Below are positions 12,497 through 23,619 of a stretch of DNA of 64,000 nt, in pieces; positions within the stretch are counted from its first letter, which is position 1; each line of letters begins with the position of its first letter. The notes under the pieces were generated by a model, which ran no database searches, had not been told where the DNA came from, and saw nothing but the letters and a program-made list of their open reading frames with translations. The position numbers and the translations under genes are program-made. Source of the DNA: Clusia tigrina (taxonomy: Eukaryota > Arthropoda > Insecta > Diptera > Clusiidae); the NCBI GenBank assembly GCA_920105625.2, contig OV050032.1:71157879-71221878 (forward strand), given 5' to 3'.

Positions 12497-14348
12497 TTAA
12501 ATGCTGTTTGCGCGTACCCGTACTCGAAAATCTGGAGCTCGTCGCCTCTTTTGCTTCGAATATCGCTGGTGAGAGATCCAGATAAGACAGATCAATGTGA
12601 TGAGCAAGCTGATATATCCGATGCTGAACTGATGGACTTCTCGGCTCTTAAGCGGTAAATCCATTTGCTCATTGTTTTGCAATTGTTGCACATGTTCATG
12701 TAGGACTTGAATATCGTCCGTCAGGTTGGACTGGTATTCTAATGAGTGTGATGCAGCCATTATATAATCTGCGATCCACTCAGTTAGATTCACTTTCGAT
12801 ATGATCGTGCTGGTGACCTTTGAATCATATGTCCGATGTGCCATTATGGTTGTATACTCATCTCTTATGGTGCATCCTTGTCTCAAGGTTAAGGTTCCTA
12901 TTCCCTCCAGTAATTCTCTAAGGATGTCTGAACCGCAGATGACGCTGATTGTACAAGCTGGCTGTGCGATGTAGATCCATGAGTTTTCTTTAAGTAATGG
13001 AATCCATTGAGGTGAGTCGTGTGTGCGATGAACCTTGCAGCTTTTTGGGTTTGGAGTTTGACATAATATTTCCATCTCACATAGTCGATTGGTTGATGTA
13101 ATGTGATGTGTTGGATGTAATTGCTTGCATACATGCATATTAGAATTGAATGCAGTGCATGTTGACAATTCTCCTGCTGATAACGAATAATATATGTCTC
13201 GATGTAGATTAGTGACTATATACTCGATTGTCCCTTCCAACATGAAAATTCCAGTGCCTCCCAATATAGGTAGTCGAGTCACATGTACCGATTCGAATGG
13301 TTCTTGATTAGTTAATGGTAACTTAAGACGCACAATCATCTCAGTTGGCGTGATGCGTGCTTCCACAGAGATGAGTTTAAGGATCTCAATGGTATTCTTG
13401 CTGGGAACTTGTAACGTTGGTGGGAGCTGGTCTTTGATTGCTCTCAGTTGTTGTTGCAGCTGAGGCGGATACAGCAGAAGAGGATTGAGCTGTCCATGAT
13501 GTGTGTCCGTCAGTACATCTAAAAAGAGCTCTTGATTTCGTTGGTAGTCCTGCATAGCCATAAGTACTCGACCGGACATCGCATTAAACATTTCGGCTAT
13601 TGCATGGTGGCATTCTGACTTTGTGAAGTTGTCCTGCTGGCTATATAAATATTTTATTTGCTTGTGTAGTTGTTGAATTTGATCGTCAGATTTCTTTCAA
13701 AATATTGCTAGTGGAGTCTATTACCGATGTTTGGTTTCGAATTAGGTGCAGAAGATGTTCTTCGTTGCGGGATATGCCGTTTATCGTTGCAGACATTTCT
13801 TTAGCATAGTTGGAGTCCAAAATTCCAAACAACGCATTAGACAAGCTTCCAACAATTGCTAATGGAGCGTCTCGCCGTTGACGATGGATTTGTTCGTGGT
13901 ATTGTAAGTACTCATCATCTTGTTGGATTAGCTGCCATTTAGTACGGAACTGGTCCACAGTTTTCTCACAATTAATTGTACCGCTTTGGATACGTGAACA
14001 CGCTCGCTGCATTGTAGTTATTCCTTGCATTATGTTGTTGCGCTCAAGCCAGTATTGGGACATATTGTAATACACAACTATATTCCAATCTGTTGTTGTT
14101 AAGTAAGTCACACCCATTTTTTCGAAATAGAGTCCTGTTTGACTTCCGAAAGGTATTTTAGTAATGGAGTCATCACCTGCTACTAGAGCAATTAGAAAGC
14201 ATATGCATAGCAACAATACTGACGAGGGTGACACAGATCGTCTTCGCTTAGCTGGTGTATGACTTATGCCGTCTTTGAGATTTGTGGCTTCTTCTACTGG
14301 AGCTGGATGCTTATCAGGTTGTTCTACTGGATTACTTTCGGTAGACAT
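12497..14348 (-). pseudogene. env: envelope glycoprotein, copy 1 (frameshifted)
   Basis: Env of roo-like BEL/Pao elements is a membrane fusion protein related in layout to baculovirus F proteins. Here the 5' part is an open frame ending at 13686, with the hydrophobic leader (SVLLLCICFLIALVAG) and the furin-type RQRR site followed by a hydrophobic fusion-peptide-like stretch. The 3' part (12497-13591) carries the C-terminal membrane segment (ISLLITLICLIWI) and a short basic tail. One extra C near 13698, relative to copies 3, 4, 6 and 7, breaks the frame. The start at 14348 is the first Met after the integrase tail; upstream the frame is continuous with pol, so the true N terminus is uncertain. 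Confidence 0.8.
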
Positions 14349-15728
14349 GGGTAATGGCGCGAGTAAATGGACGCCTCTTCTGGTGAGGCCTGTTGAAGTT
14401 CGAATTTCCGCTACTCGCACTAGGCCGTCAGCACCAGGAAATGTTTGAGTTACTCGACCAAGCCGCCATTTAATAACTGGCAAGTTATCCTCCTTTATTA
14501 ATACTATTGTACCAGGCTGTAAATTATGACGCATGGTATTCCATTTGTAGCGATGCTGGAGTTGGTTTAGATACTCCTTACTCCACCGACTCTAAAATTC
14601 CTGTTTCAACCTTGTGACTAAGTCCCATTGCTTCAGTAAATTTATGTTCAGATTCTCAGTGGGCTGGTCGACAACACTTGTCAATGGTGCACCTGTTAAG
14701 AAGAGACCTGGAGTTAATGCTGCGTAATCGTGTGGATCATCTGACATAGGAGTCAGCGGCCGCGAGTTAAGAATGGCTTCTATTTCAACCATAACTGTCT
14801 CTAACTCTTCGTATGTTAATCGGGCATTGGACACACTTTTGTAAAATAGATTCTTTGCCGATTTAACCGCTGCTTCCCATAAGCCGCCAAAATGTGGCGA
14901 TCTAGCAGGTGCGAAATGAAACTCGATTCCCTTGTGTGCGCAGAATTTCATCAGCTGTGATTTGGTATCTACGTTGTGGATGATGTCCGCAATCTGTCTC
15001 AATTGATTTCGTGCTCCTACGAAATTAGTCGCGTTGTCACAATGAAGATGCCGACAGTTCCCTCTACGGCTCACAAACCTCTTCAAGGCTCCGATAAAGG
15101 CGTTGGTCGTAAGGTTGCTTACCACTTCAATGTGTACGGCCTTAGTTGCAAAGCAACAAAATATCGCCACATAACACTTTTGTGGCGTCTTTCCCCTTTG
15201 ATTGTAATGAAATTTAAATGGCCCACAAAAATCGACTCCAGCGTGAATGATAGGTTTATTTGGTTGAACCCGCGATGCAGGTAACTGTCCCATGAGTTGC
15301 TGCAATGGCTTCGGCATAGCTTTAGTGCAAGATACACAGTTTTTTACGATTGATCTGGCTATTGTTTTCGCATTAACCGGCCAATAAGCTTCCCGTGTCG
15401 CTGCTACTAGACCTGCTGGGCCAACATGCTTGTTATCAATGTGGATGTGTGTCATCAATATTTTAGTGATATCACTCTGATATGGCAATAGGGCTTGATA
15501 TTTTGCTTCATGTGGTAGGGCTGAATTTGCTAATCGTCCTCCTACCCGCATAATGTCGTCTTTATCCAGAAATAGTGTAAGATCACCCATCCCTCTTCCA
15601 ACTGGTTTGTTGTGCTTGAGAAGTTTATATTCAGGATTGAATGCTTGTCTCTGCAGGTCCTTGATTATAGTCTGAGTAGCACCTTTAATTTCTTCTGCGT
15701 CGAGGTCGATGGATGTTTGAACTGGCAC
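14349..15728 (-). pseudogene. pol: integrase, copy 1 (two nonsense codons)
   Basis: The integrase inserts the cDNA into chromosomes. Visible in order are an N-terminal HHCC zinc finger (HIDNKH, then NCVSC), a DDE core with Asp in GVDFCGPF, Asp in HCDNATNF and Glu in GGLWEAA, and a DUF5641-like tail ending LLAPLP. A Trp codon became TAG at 14592-14594, after KQEF, cutting off the tail. A TGA at 15789 separates integrase from RNase H. The frame is otherwise intact, including the PNKPF stretch that is frameshifted in copies 3, 4 and 6. Confidence 0.85.
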
Positions 15729-15788
15729 ATTACGACAATTTTTAATGAATCGAAGTGCATATGCGGTGACTCTTTGAAGATGTGTCCA

Positions 15789-17383
15789 TCAATTTCGATG
15801 GTCAATCATTGAAGTAAACGACGGAATCTGTGACGTAGTAAGACATACCTGTCTCTTCTCTAATTCTGTGGTTGCATTGGCTGATGCCGCTGGCCACGAT
15901 GACGGTGGTCCGTATAGAAACAGTGGTATATAAAACCACATGCCTTGTGGTTTGAATTGACCCGGGTTGATGCCTCGTGAGATCATGTCTGCCGGGTTTT
16001 TGTCTGTAGGTACGTGACGCCATTGTTGCTTCACCGTTACTTCTTGTATAGCTGCCACTCGATTTGCCACAAAGGTGTGATAGGAAGACGAACTGGCAGA
16101 GATCCAGGCTAGCGTCACTTCATAGTCAGACCACAGAAAGCATTCGCCTGTCCATTGTAAAATATGTTTTACCCTGTCCAATAACTGGGCTGCTAACCGT
16201 GCAGCACAGAGCTCCAGCCGAGGGAGCGTTTGTTGTTTTGGTGGTGTAGTCTTTGATCTAGAACACAACAGCTGAACGCTCACAGATCCATCTGTTTTTA
16301 TCGACCTTGCATAAATAACAGCGCCATAGGCCTGCTCGGATGCATCGGCAAAAGCGTGTAATTCTCTCTGATGCACATTGTCCTTTGTGGTTGGAAATAC
16401 GTAGCGTGAAATTTGCAAGTTCTCAAGTTCCTGGATGTTTTCTCTAAACTGGCTCCAGAAGGTATGCAAGTCCATAGGGAGTGCTTCGTCCCAGCTTAAT
16501 TTTAGACGCCACAGCGATTTCATGAATATTTTTGCACATGAAACAACTGGTGACAAAAAACCTATTGGGTCGAAAATATGCGCGATGTCCGACAGTACTT
16601 TGCGTTTCATTATTTTGGCTGTTGTGCTCCATTTGGTCCTTATTAGGAAGTAATCAGTCCCAGGTTGCCACGTTAAACCAAGCGTTGTGATGATAAAACT
16701 ATCGTTGTCAAAATTCAATTGGATTGCTCGATCCTCTGCGTTGATGTTCGTTAACAGTGTTTTATTACTCGCAAACCATTTCCTCAACTTAAAACCTGCT
16801 GACTTGGTGAGGGAGTTCAATTCCTCCTGCACGTGCAAGGCCTCTGCTAATGTGTCGGCTCCACTCATAACATCGTCCACATAAAAATCTCGTTGTAAGC
16901 ATCTGGAGCCGTGCGTATATTGTGTGCTATGTTCCTTGGCTAATATGCCTAGACATTTTATCGCCAAATATGGTGCCGATGTGACTCCATAAGTCACTGT
17001 GTTTAATTGGTAACTTTTCAGAGGTTCGCTTGGCGTGTTCCTCCACAAGATTAGTTGATGCTTGCGGTCAGCTTCGTTCACGATAATTTGTCTGTACATT
17101 TTCTCGATATCTGCTGTAAAAACATATCTGCGTACTCGAAATCTCAAAGAACCGCAAATAAGTCTTCTTGAAGTTTTGGACCTGGTAGTAGCACATTGTT
17201 CAATGATACATTTGTTGACGTCTTCATTGATGCGTCGAACACGACACGCAACTTTGTGGTGGTTCTGTCTGGCTTCAGAATGCAGTGGTGAGGTAAGAAG
17301 TAGTGGGGTTGGTTTATGATTCCGCTAACTTCTTCCATGTGACCTAGCCGCAGGTATTCCTCCATGAAGGCCGTATACTGCAT
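15789..17383 (-). pseudogene. pol: reverse transcriptase and RNase H, copy 1 (frameshifted)
   Basis: The RT fingers (17144-17383, LRVVFDAS) are followed by the palm (15789-17147) with FTADIEKMY, the catalytic YVDD, then RNase H with FADAS, LPRLELCAARL and LWSDYEV. The first two segments are split because one A is missing from an A run near 17148 (caaagaacc here, caaaagaacc in copies 4, 5 and 7). The reading frame ends at a TGA (15789-15791) that replaces a Ser codon present in copies 2 and 3. Catalytic residues are preserved, so decay is by frame damage. Confidence 0.85.
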
Positions 17384-18909
17384 TTTGATGGAGGGTTTCT
17401 TTGCAATTTACGTTCGATGGCGTAAAAGCGTTGTAATGCGATAGCTTTCGAGTCTCCAAGAGGGCTTGCGTTATCAACGAAAGGCAAGCGCACAACGAAC
17501 TGTCCGTTCGCTGCTCGACACACCGTTTGGTTGAAAAATGCTTCGCAAGTTCTTTCTATCGCTGTCAGCGGCGGGCTGTTGGTGTCAAATTCTTCTAGCT
17601 GCCAGAAACGCTCGAGCTGTTGGGTTAATGATTCATCTTCATTCGTAACTCCAATGCCGCAGAACGTAGTCTCAGCTGTTGATGGAACTGTGATGTGTCC
17701 ACCAAGCACCCATCCGAACACGGTGTTTTGCAATATGGGGAGTCCGGTTCCCAATTTGATTTGGCCGCCTACTAGCAATTCCAGATAACATTCGTTGCCT
17801 ATAAGAATGTCAATTGGACCTGATTGATTAAACTCCGGATCAGCCAATTGAATATTTTTAGGAATAGGCCAGGCTGTCACGTCGAAACTCTGTGTTGGCA
17901 GTGGATGTGTAATTTTTGGCAGTATGACAACTTCAATTCGAGCTGAGTAACTAGTCAATCGTGACTCAAGTTTAATGTTGGCTCGGTGAGTAGCGCGTTG
18001 TTGAATTTCCCCAATTCCATCAAAGTACTGTGGATTGTATTGTGTTGGTAATCCGAGCTTCTTTGCCAACCTGTCCGTAATGTAGTTTGTCTGCGAACCG
18101 CCGTCCAAAATTGCACGGCATTGAAATTCATTGCCACGGAAGTCATTGACTTTTAAGACGACAGTGCTCAACAGCACATGTTTCACGCCCGCACGATTGA
18201 CCGGGGACACTAATGAAGTGGTGAGTGGTTTTTCTATGGCACTGGTATAGCTATGTAACTCCACGGTAGGCTCACTTACGAATGTTGTGAGTGTCTGAGA
18301 TGACCCTTGACTGGACTGACCCGAGTTATTGGATGGGCCCTTAGCTAGCTGTTGATCAAAATGCACTAATGAGTTGTGCTTCTTGTTGCATTTGGTGCAT
18401 CCTCTCATTGAACAAGTTTTCGATGTATGGCCATTTTTCATACAATTCGCACATAACTTGTGTTGTTTAATTATATCAAAACGCTGATGCGGCGTTTTCG
18501 CCAAGAATTGTGCGCATGCCAAAAGTTGGTGATTGCCTTTGCATACGAGGCAGCCCGTTGCGGCCTTGGTTGCTAAGAATAGCGTTGAATGATACTTCGC
18601 GTTTGTCGATTTATTGTTGATAATTTTGTGTTGTGGTTCTCGGTCTTCACATGATTGAAAACGTTTTTCTAAGAATTTCAATAGGCGGTCAATGGGTTGG
18701 AACTCCTGCGGCTGATCTAGCGTCAGTTCATACTCGGATCTTGACGTTTTATCTAACTTCTGCAATAAAAGATACTCCAAAATTGTGTGGAAGCTATCTA
18801 CGGGAACTCCTTGGCTTTTTAACGCGTAACTGCATTCCTTGGCTGCATCGTGTACAGTTTTAAGCGTTGAGCCCATTTCACTGCTAGCATTCTTTATATT
18901 AAACAGCAC
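17344..18909 (-). pseudogene. gag-pol: Gag C terminus and aspartic protease, copy 1
   Basis: Three zinc knuckles (CLVCKGNHQLLAC, CANCMKNGHTSKTC, CTKCNKKHNSLVH) mark the nucleocapsid part. They are followed by a retropepsin-type domain with ILDGGSQTNYIT (a D-G-G variant of the usual D-S/T-G) and the long DUF1758-like region. The frame ends out of phase at 17344 because of the gatggagggt indel, whereas copies 5 and 7 read through into RT. Upstream it is out of phase with the Gag core; the two frames overlap by only 16 nt. Confidence 0.85.
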
Positions 18910-19873
18910 AAGATTTGCCAGGCTGCGTCATAGTTTTTCTCGCATGCTGGCAAGTGACCGATGAGTGCTTTAGCTTCTCCGGTTACGTTGGCAGCCAAGT
19001 AAAACATTTTTTGTGTGTTGCTTATTGGCTGAGCATGTATCATCTTAACATACAAATCGCAAAATGGTATCCACGTTGAATAGCTACCGTCAAAAACTGG
19101 CAAGGTAACTTTAGGCAAAAGCACATTTAATGCCTGTGGTATGGTGTGGATTGGCGTGGAGTTGCTCGGTGTACTGACTGGAATATGTTGTCGTAACTTA
19201 ATGAGTACGTTTTGAAACGCATCTTCGATCTCGTAGAATTTGTCCGCATCATAACCATCAATTTCCGCCAGGTTTGTTCGTTGCCATATCCATTGGTTAT
19301 TTTGCACCAGATTATCGTTGTAACGTATCAATAGTTTTGTTTTGATATCATAGTACACTGGTGGATGTGACTGATCAGTTTCCGAGTGCACATCCCCAAT
19401 GACTCGAGAAATTGCACGCACCAACGCCTTTTGCAGCCGTACTAGGGCTAAGAGTCCATCGCCTTCCTGATGGCTGGTTCGCGGTGTGCTGTCCTTGCGG
19501 TTAGAGCCTCCTTGATGGACGTGGAAGGGACCTTCAAGTTGCAAGGCGTTTTACGCTTTTCTCCTTCCTCATTGATGATGTGCTGGAATTTGGTGAACAG
19601 CCAGTCGTAGAGGTTTGCTACGTTGCCTCTATAATCCTGTTTGAAGTACTCATGATTAACTTCGGCTAGCTCGAGTACGAGATGATGTTGATGTTCGAAT
19701 GTAGACCATGCCTCCTTCAGAGTCTTCATGCGTTTACTGGCATATTCGATGGTTTTACGGTCTTGTGTGTCCTTTTTAAAGTTGCTCACCAGTTGCTCTA
19801 TTGCCGAGCCCACTTCATACTGTGCCCTGGTCAACTTGTCCAACTGCTCAATTGTTTCTTGGTGATGCGCCAT
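18894..19873 (-). pseudogene. gag: Gag N terminus and core, copy 1 (frameshifted)
   Basis: Gag forms the particle that packages the element RNA. An N-terminal segment rich in charged helices (19448-19873, starting MAHHQETIEQLDKL) is followed in another frame by the DUF1759-like core (18894-19544, LPVFDGSYSTWIPF and LAANVTGEAKALIGHLPAC). The break is a 1-nt loss near 19545 (ttgcaaggcg), shared by copies 1-6 but absent from copy 7. The core then ends at DAAWQILCCLI, apparently because of a deletion present in every copy that keeps this region. The ATG is about 45 nt downstream of the PBS. Confidence 0.82.
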
Positions 19874-19918
19874 CCTTCAGAATCTCGCCTTGTGGTAAAC
19901 AGGAGATAGTGAGTTCTT

Positions 19919-19936
19919 ATCTCGCCGGGGCCTCCA
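19919..19936 (-). other. primer-binding site of copy 1 (representative of all copies)
   Basis: On the coding strand TGGAGGCCCCGGCGAGAT begins 3 nt after the 5' LTR end. The leading TGG fits pairing with a tRNA 3' CCA. The tRNA was not identified. The same site occurs at 26056-26073, 34030-34047, 43376-43393, 46221-46238, 52369-52386 and 60302-60319. Confidence 0.7.
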
Positions 19937-19939
19937 AAA

Positions 19940-20442
19940 TGTTTCTATACCGATTAGTTGGTTTACTAATCGGTTGAAGATTCCTTGGGTGCAATAACGA
20001 AGGATCGTGATGATGACTTCAAGTGCAATACTGAAGTCTGATATCTCTTTGGGTACAGTACCGAAAGAGTGTTGTGGTTAATCAAGTATTAATTTTGAAT
20101 TAACCTTGTGGTTGAAAGTGGCGACAAAGAAAACACTGTTGAATGGTTGACTTCAAAAGTATATCTCAATTTTTATTTATAAATTGATTGAATTTATATT
20201 ATAATTTTGATTATGCTAAAGAAATAAATATATTTGTGGTGTCTGCAATTATGTGCAAGGCACCAGCGTTTGTGCGTACGTAGGGCAAATTAATACTTTA
20301 GCCTGCACGTGTACGGAAATGCTGATGAGGCTTCACATGCTGTATATCCGTTCATCGGGTGTGCTGCTTATTCTGCGTTCACGAGCGGGCATTGGTGATG
20401 GGAATTGCTGATTGGAGTTTAGCGTTGGAGCAGGTAAAAACA
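19940..20442 (-). repeat. LTR B, shared between copies 1 and 2
   Basis: This 503-bp LTR serves as 5' LTR of copy 1 and 3' LTR of copy 2. It has gttgaaga where the others have gttgccga, and shares cacatgctg and the aggtaaaaaca end with LTR A, suggesting recent exchange between A and B. Confidence 0.95.
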
Positions 20443-20477
20443 TCCTCCCGCCTGTTGAGCATATTCTCAACTTCGAA

Positions 20478-20722
20478 TTAAATGCTGTTTGCGCGTACCC
20501 GTACTCGAAAATCTGGAGCTCGTCGCCTCTTTTGCTTCGAATATCGCTGGTGAGAGATCCAGATAAGACAGATCAATGTGATGAGCAAACTGATATATCC
20601 GATGCTGAACTGATGGACTTCTCGGCTCTTAAGCGGTAAATCCATTTGCTCATTGTTTTGCAATTGTTGCACATGTTCATGTAGGACTTGAATATCGTCC
20701 GTCAGGTTGGACTGGTATTCTA
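20478..20722 (-). pseudogene. env: env C-terminal remnant, copy 2
   Basis: Only the last part of env survives: a short helical stretch (QQLQNNEQMDLPL), the membrane anchor (ISLLITLICLIWI) and the basic tail. The signal sequence, cleavage site, fusion peptide and ectodomain are deleted, so this copy cannot encode an envelope protein. Confidence 0.85.
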
Positions 20723-23383
20723 GTTATCCTCCTTCATTAATACTATTGTACCAGGCTGTAAATTATGACGCATGGTCTTCCATTTGTAGCGATGCTGGAG
20801 TTGGTTTAGATACTCCTTACTCCACCGACTCCAAAATTCCTGTTTAAACCTTGTGACTAAGTCCCATTGCTTCAGTAAATTTATGTTCAGATTCTCAGTG
20901 GGCTGGTCGACAACACTTGTCAATGGTGCACCTGTTAAGAAGAGACCTGGAGTTAATGCTGCGTAATCGTGTGGATCATCTGACATAGGAGTCAGCGGCC
21001 GCGAGTTAAGAATAGCTTCTATTTCAACCATAACTGTCTCTAACTCTTCGTATGTTAATCGGGCATTGGACACACGTTTGTAAAATAGATTCTTTGCCGA
21101 TTTAACCGCTGCTTCCCATAAGCCGCCAAAATGTGGCGATCTAGCAGGTGCGAAATGAAACTCGATTCCCTTGTGTGCGCAGAATTTCATCAGCTGTGAT
21201 TTGGTATCTACGTTGTGGATGATGTCCGCAATCTGTCTCAATTGATTTCGTGCTCCTACGAAATTAGTCGCGTTGTCACAATGAAGATGCCGACAGTTCC
21301 CTCTTCGGCTCACAAACCTCTTCAAGGCTCCGATAAAGGCGTTGGTCGTAAGGTTGCTTACCACTTCAATGTGTACGGCCTTAGTTGCAAAGCAACAAAA
21401 TATCGCCACATAACACTTTTGTGGCGTCTTTCCCCTTTGATTGTAATGAAATTTAAATGGCCCACAAAAATCGACTCCAGCGTGAGTGAAAGGTTTATTT
21501 GGTTGAACCCGCGATGCAGGTAACTGTCCCATGAGTTGCTGCAATGGCTTCGGCATAGCTTTAGTGCAAGATACACAGTTTTTCACGATTGATCTGGCTA
21601 TTGTTTTCGTAACCGGCCAATAAGCTTCCCGTGTCGCTGCTACTAGACCTGCTGGGCCAACATGCTTGTTATCAATGTGGATGTGTGTCATCAATATTTT
21701 AGTGATATCACTCCGATATGGCAATAGGGCTTGATATTTTGCTTCATGTGGTAGGGCTGAATTTGCTAATCGTCCTCCTACCCGCATAATGTCGTCTTTA
21801 TCCAGAAATAGTGTAAGATCACCCATCCCTCTTCCAACTGGTTTGTTGTGCTTGAGAAGTTTATATTCAGGATTGAATGCTTGTCTCTGCAGGTGTTTGA
21901 TTATAGTCTGAGTAGCACCTTTAATTTCTTCTGCGTCGAGGTCGATGGATGTTTGAACTGGCACATTACGACAATTTTTAATGAATCGAAGTGCATATGC
22001 GGTGACTCTTTGAAGATGTGTCCATGAATTTCGATGCTCAATCATTGAAGTAAACGACGGAATCTGTGACGTAGTAAGACATACCTGTCTCTTCTCTAAT
22101 TCTGTGGTTGCATTGGCTGATGCCGCCGGCCACGATGACGGTGGTCCGTATAGAAACAGTGGTATATAAAACCACATGCCTTGTTGTTTGAATTGACCCG
22201 GGTTGATGCCTCGTGAGATCATGTCTGCCGGGTTTTTGTCTGTAGGTACGTGACGCCATTGTTGCTTCACCGTTACTTCTTGTATAGCTGCCACTCGATT
22301 TGCCACAAAGGTGTGATAGGAAGACGAACTGGCAGAGATCCAGGCTAGCGTCACTTCATAGTCAGACCACAGAAAGCATTCGCCTGTCCATTGTAAAATA
22401 TGTTTTACCCTGTCCAATAACTGGGCTGCTAACCGTGCAGCACAGAGCTTCAGCCGAGGGAGCGTTTGTTGTTTTGGTGGTGTAGTCTTTGATCTAGAAC
22501 ACAACAGCTGAACGCTCACAGATCCATCTGTTTTTATCGACCTTGCATAAATAACAGCGCCATAGGCCTGCTCGGATGCATCGGCAAAAGCGTGTAATTC
22601 TCTCTGATGCACATTGTCCTTTGTGGTTGGAAATACGTAGCGTGAAATTTGCAAGTTCTCAAGTTCCTGGATGTTTTCTCTAAACTGGCTCCAGAAGGTA
22701 TGCAAGTCCATAGGGAGTGCTTCGTCCCAGCTTAATTTTAGACGCCACAGCGATTTCATGAATATTTTTGCACATGAAACAACTGGTGACAAAAAACCTA
22801 TTGGGTCGAAAATATGCGCGATGTCCGACAGTACTTGGCGTTTCGTTATTTTGGCTTTTGTGCTACATTTGGTCCTTATTAGGAAGTAATCAGTCCCAGG
22901 TTGCCACGTTAAACCAAGCGTTGTGATGATAAAACTATCGTTGTCAAAATTCAATTGGATTGCTCGATCCTCTGCGTTGATGTTCGTTAACAGTGTTTTA
23001 TTACTCGCAAACCATTTCCTCAACTTGAAACCTGCTGACTTGGTGAGGGAGTTCAATTCCTCCTGCACGTGCAAGGCTTCTGCTAATGTGTCGGCTCCAC
23101 TCATAACATCGTCCACATAAAAATCTCGTTGTAAGCATCTGGAGCCGTGCGGATATTGTGTGCTATGTGCCTTGGCTAATATGCGTAGACATTTTATCGC
23201 CAAATATGGTGCCGATGTGACTCCATAAGTCACTGTGTTTAATTGGTAACTTTTCAGAGGTTCGCTTGGCGTGTTCCTCCACAAGATTAGTTGATGCTTG
23301 CGGTCAGCTTCGTTCACGATAATTTGTCTGTACATTTTCTCGATATCTGCTGTAAAAACATATCTGCGTACTCGAAATCTCAA
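20720..23383 (-). CDS. pol: RT palm, RNase H and integrase open frame, copy 2 (887 codons)
   Basis: This is the longest uninterrupted pol frame. RT palm: FTADIEKMY near residues 10-18, YVDD 89-92. RNase H: Asp268 in FADAS and Asp341 in LWSDYEV, but the catalytic Glu is Lys in LPRLKLCAARL near residue 312 (Glu in copies 1, 3, 4 and 7, the others that keep this region), so RNase H is probably inactive. Integrase: HHCC finger about residues 565-603, DDE residues near 635, 700 and 753; the tail is cut at the env deletion (stop after KEDN). One residue is lost in the zinc finger (WPVTKT for WPVNAKT). It lacks its own fingers and start, so it is a fragment of a polyprotein, not an independent gene. 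Confidence 0.75.
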   Translation of the reverse strand: MRFRVRRYVFTADIEKMYRQIIVNEADRKHQLILWRNTPSEPLKSYQLNTVTYGVTSAPYLAIKCLRILAKAHSTQYPHGSRCLQRDFYVDDVMSGADTLAEALHVQEELNSLTKSAGFKLRKWFASNKTLLTNINAEDRAIQLNFDNDSFIITTLGLTWQPGTDYFLIRTKCSTKAKITKRQVLSDIAHIFDPIGFLSPVVSCAKIFMKSLWRLKLSWDEALPMDLHTFWSQFRENIQELENLQISRYVFPTTKDNVHQRELHAFADASEQAYGAVIYARSIKTDGSVSVQLLCSRSKTTPPKQQTLPRLKLCAARLAAQLLDRVKHILQWTGECFLWSDYEVTLAWISASSSSYHTFVANRVAAIQEVTVKQQWRHVPTDKNPADMISRGINPGQFKQQGMWFYIPLFLYGPPSSWPAASANATTELEKRQVCLTTSQIPSFTSMIEHRNSWTHLQRVTAYALRFIKNCRNVPVQTSIDLDAEEIKGATQTIIKHLQRQAFNPEYKLLKHNKPVGRGMGDLTLFLDKDDIMRVGGRLANSALPHEAKYQALLPYRSDITKILMTHIHIDNKHVGPAGLVAATREAYWPVTKTIARSIVKNCVSCTKAMPKPLQQLMGQLPASRVQPNKPFTHAGVDFCGPFKFHYNQRGKTPQKCYVAIFCCFATKAVHIEVVSNLTTNAFIGALKRFVSRRGNCRHLHCDNATNFVGARNQLRQIADIIHNVDTKSQLMKFCAHKGIEFHFAPARSPHFGGLWEAAVKSAKNLFYKRVSNARLTYEELETVMVEIEAILNSRPLTPMSDDPHDYAALTPGLFLTGAPLTSVVDQPTENLNINLLKQWDLVTRFKQEFWSRWSKEYLNQLQHRYKWKTMRHNLQPGTIVLMKEDN

Positions 23384-23619
23384 AGAACCGCAAATAAGTC
23401 TTCTTGAAGTTTTGGACCTGGTAGTAGCACATTGTTCAATGATACATTTGTTGACGTCTTCATTGATGTGTCGAACACGACACGCAACTTTGTGGTGGTT
23501 CTGTCTGGCTTCAGAATGCAGTGGTGAGGTAAGAAGTAGTGGGGTTGGTTTATGCTTCCGCTAACTTCTTCCATGTGACCTAGCCGCAGGTATTCCTCCA
23601 TGAAGGCCGTATACTGCAT
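23380..23619 (-). pseudogene. pol: RT fingers fragment, copy 2
   Basis: These 79 codons hold the N-terminal RT motif, here LRVVFDTS with Ala changed to Thr relative to the other copies. The frame is closed on both sides by the two indels shared with copies 1 and 3: the protease-RT junction (gatggagggt) and the shortened A run near 23384. Confidence 0.75.

Larger units (their letters stand above)
12462..19939 (-). mobile_element. BEL/Pao copy 1, internal region
   Basis: This 7478-bp internal region keeps every domain. It is broken by frameshifts within gag, at gag-protease, protease-RT, within RT and within env, and by nonsense codons at the RNase H-integrase boundary (15789) and inside integrase (14592). 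With LTRs A and B it is a near full-length provirus. It shares the RT frameshifts of copies 2 and 3, but the 15789 nonsense codon of copies 4, 6 and 7. Confidence 0.95.

Noticed and set aside
18894..18909. Programmed ribosomal frameshift between the Gag core and the knuckle-protease segment
   Set aside because: The overlap is only 16 nt with no clear slippery heptamer, and the residues expected between the two motifs in BEL/Pao Gag are missing, so a deletion is the simpler reading. Not fully excluded without an intact relative.
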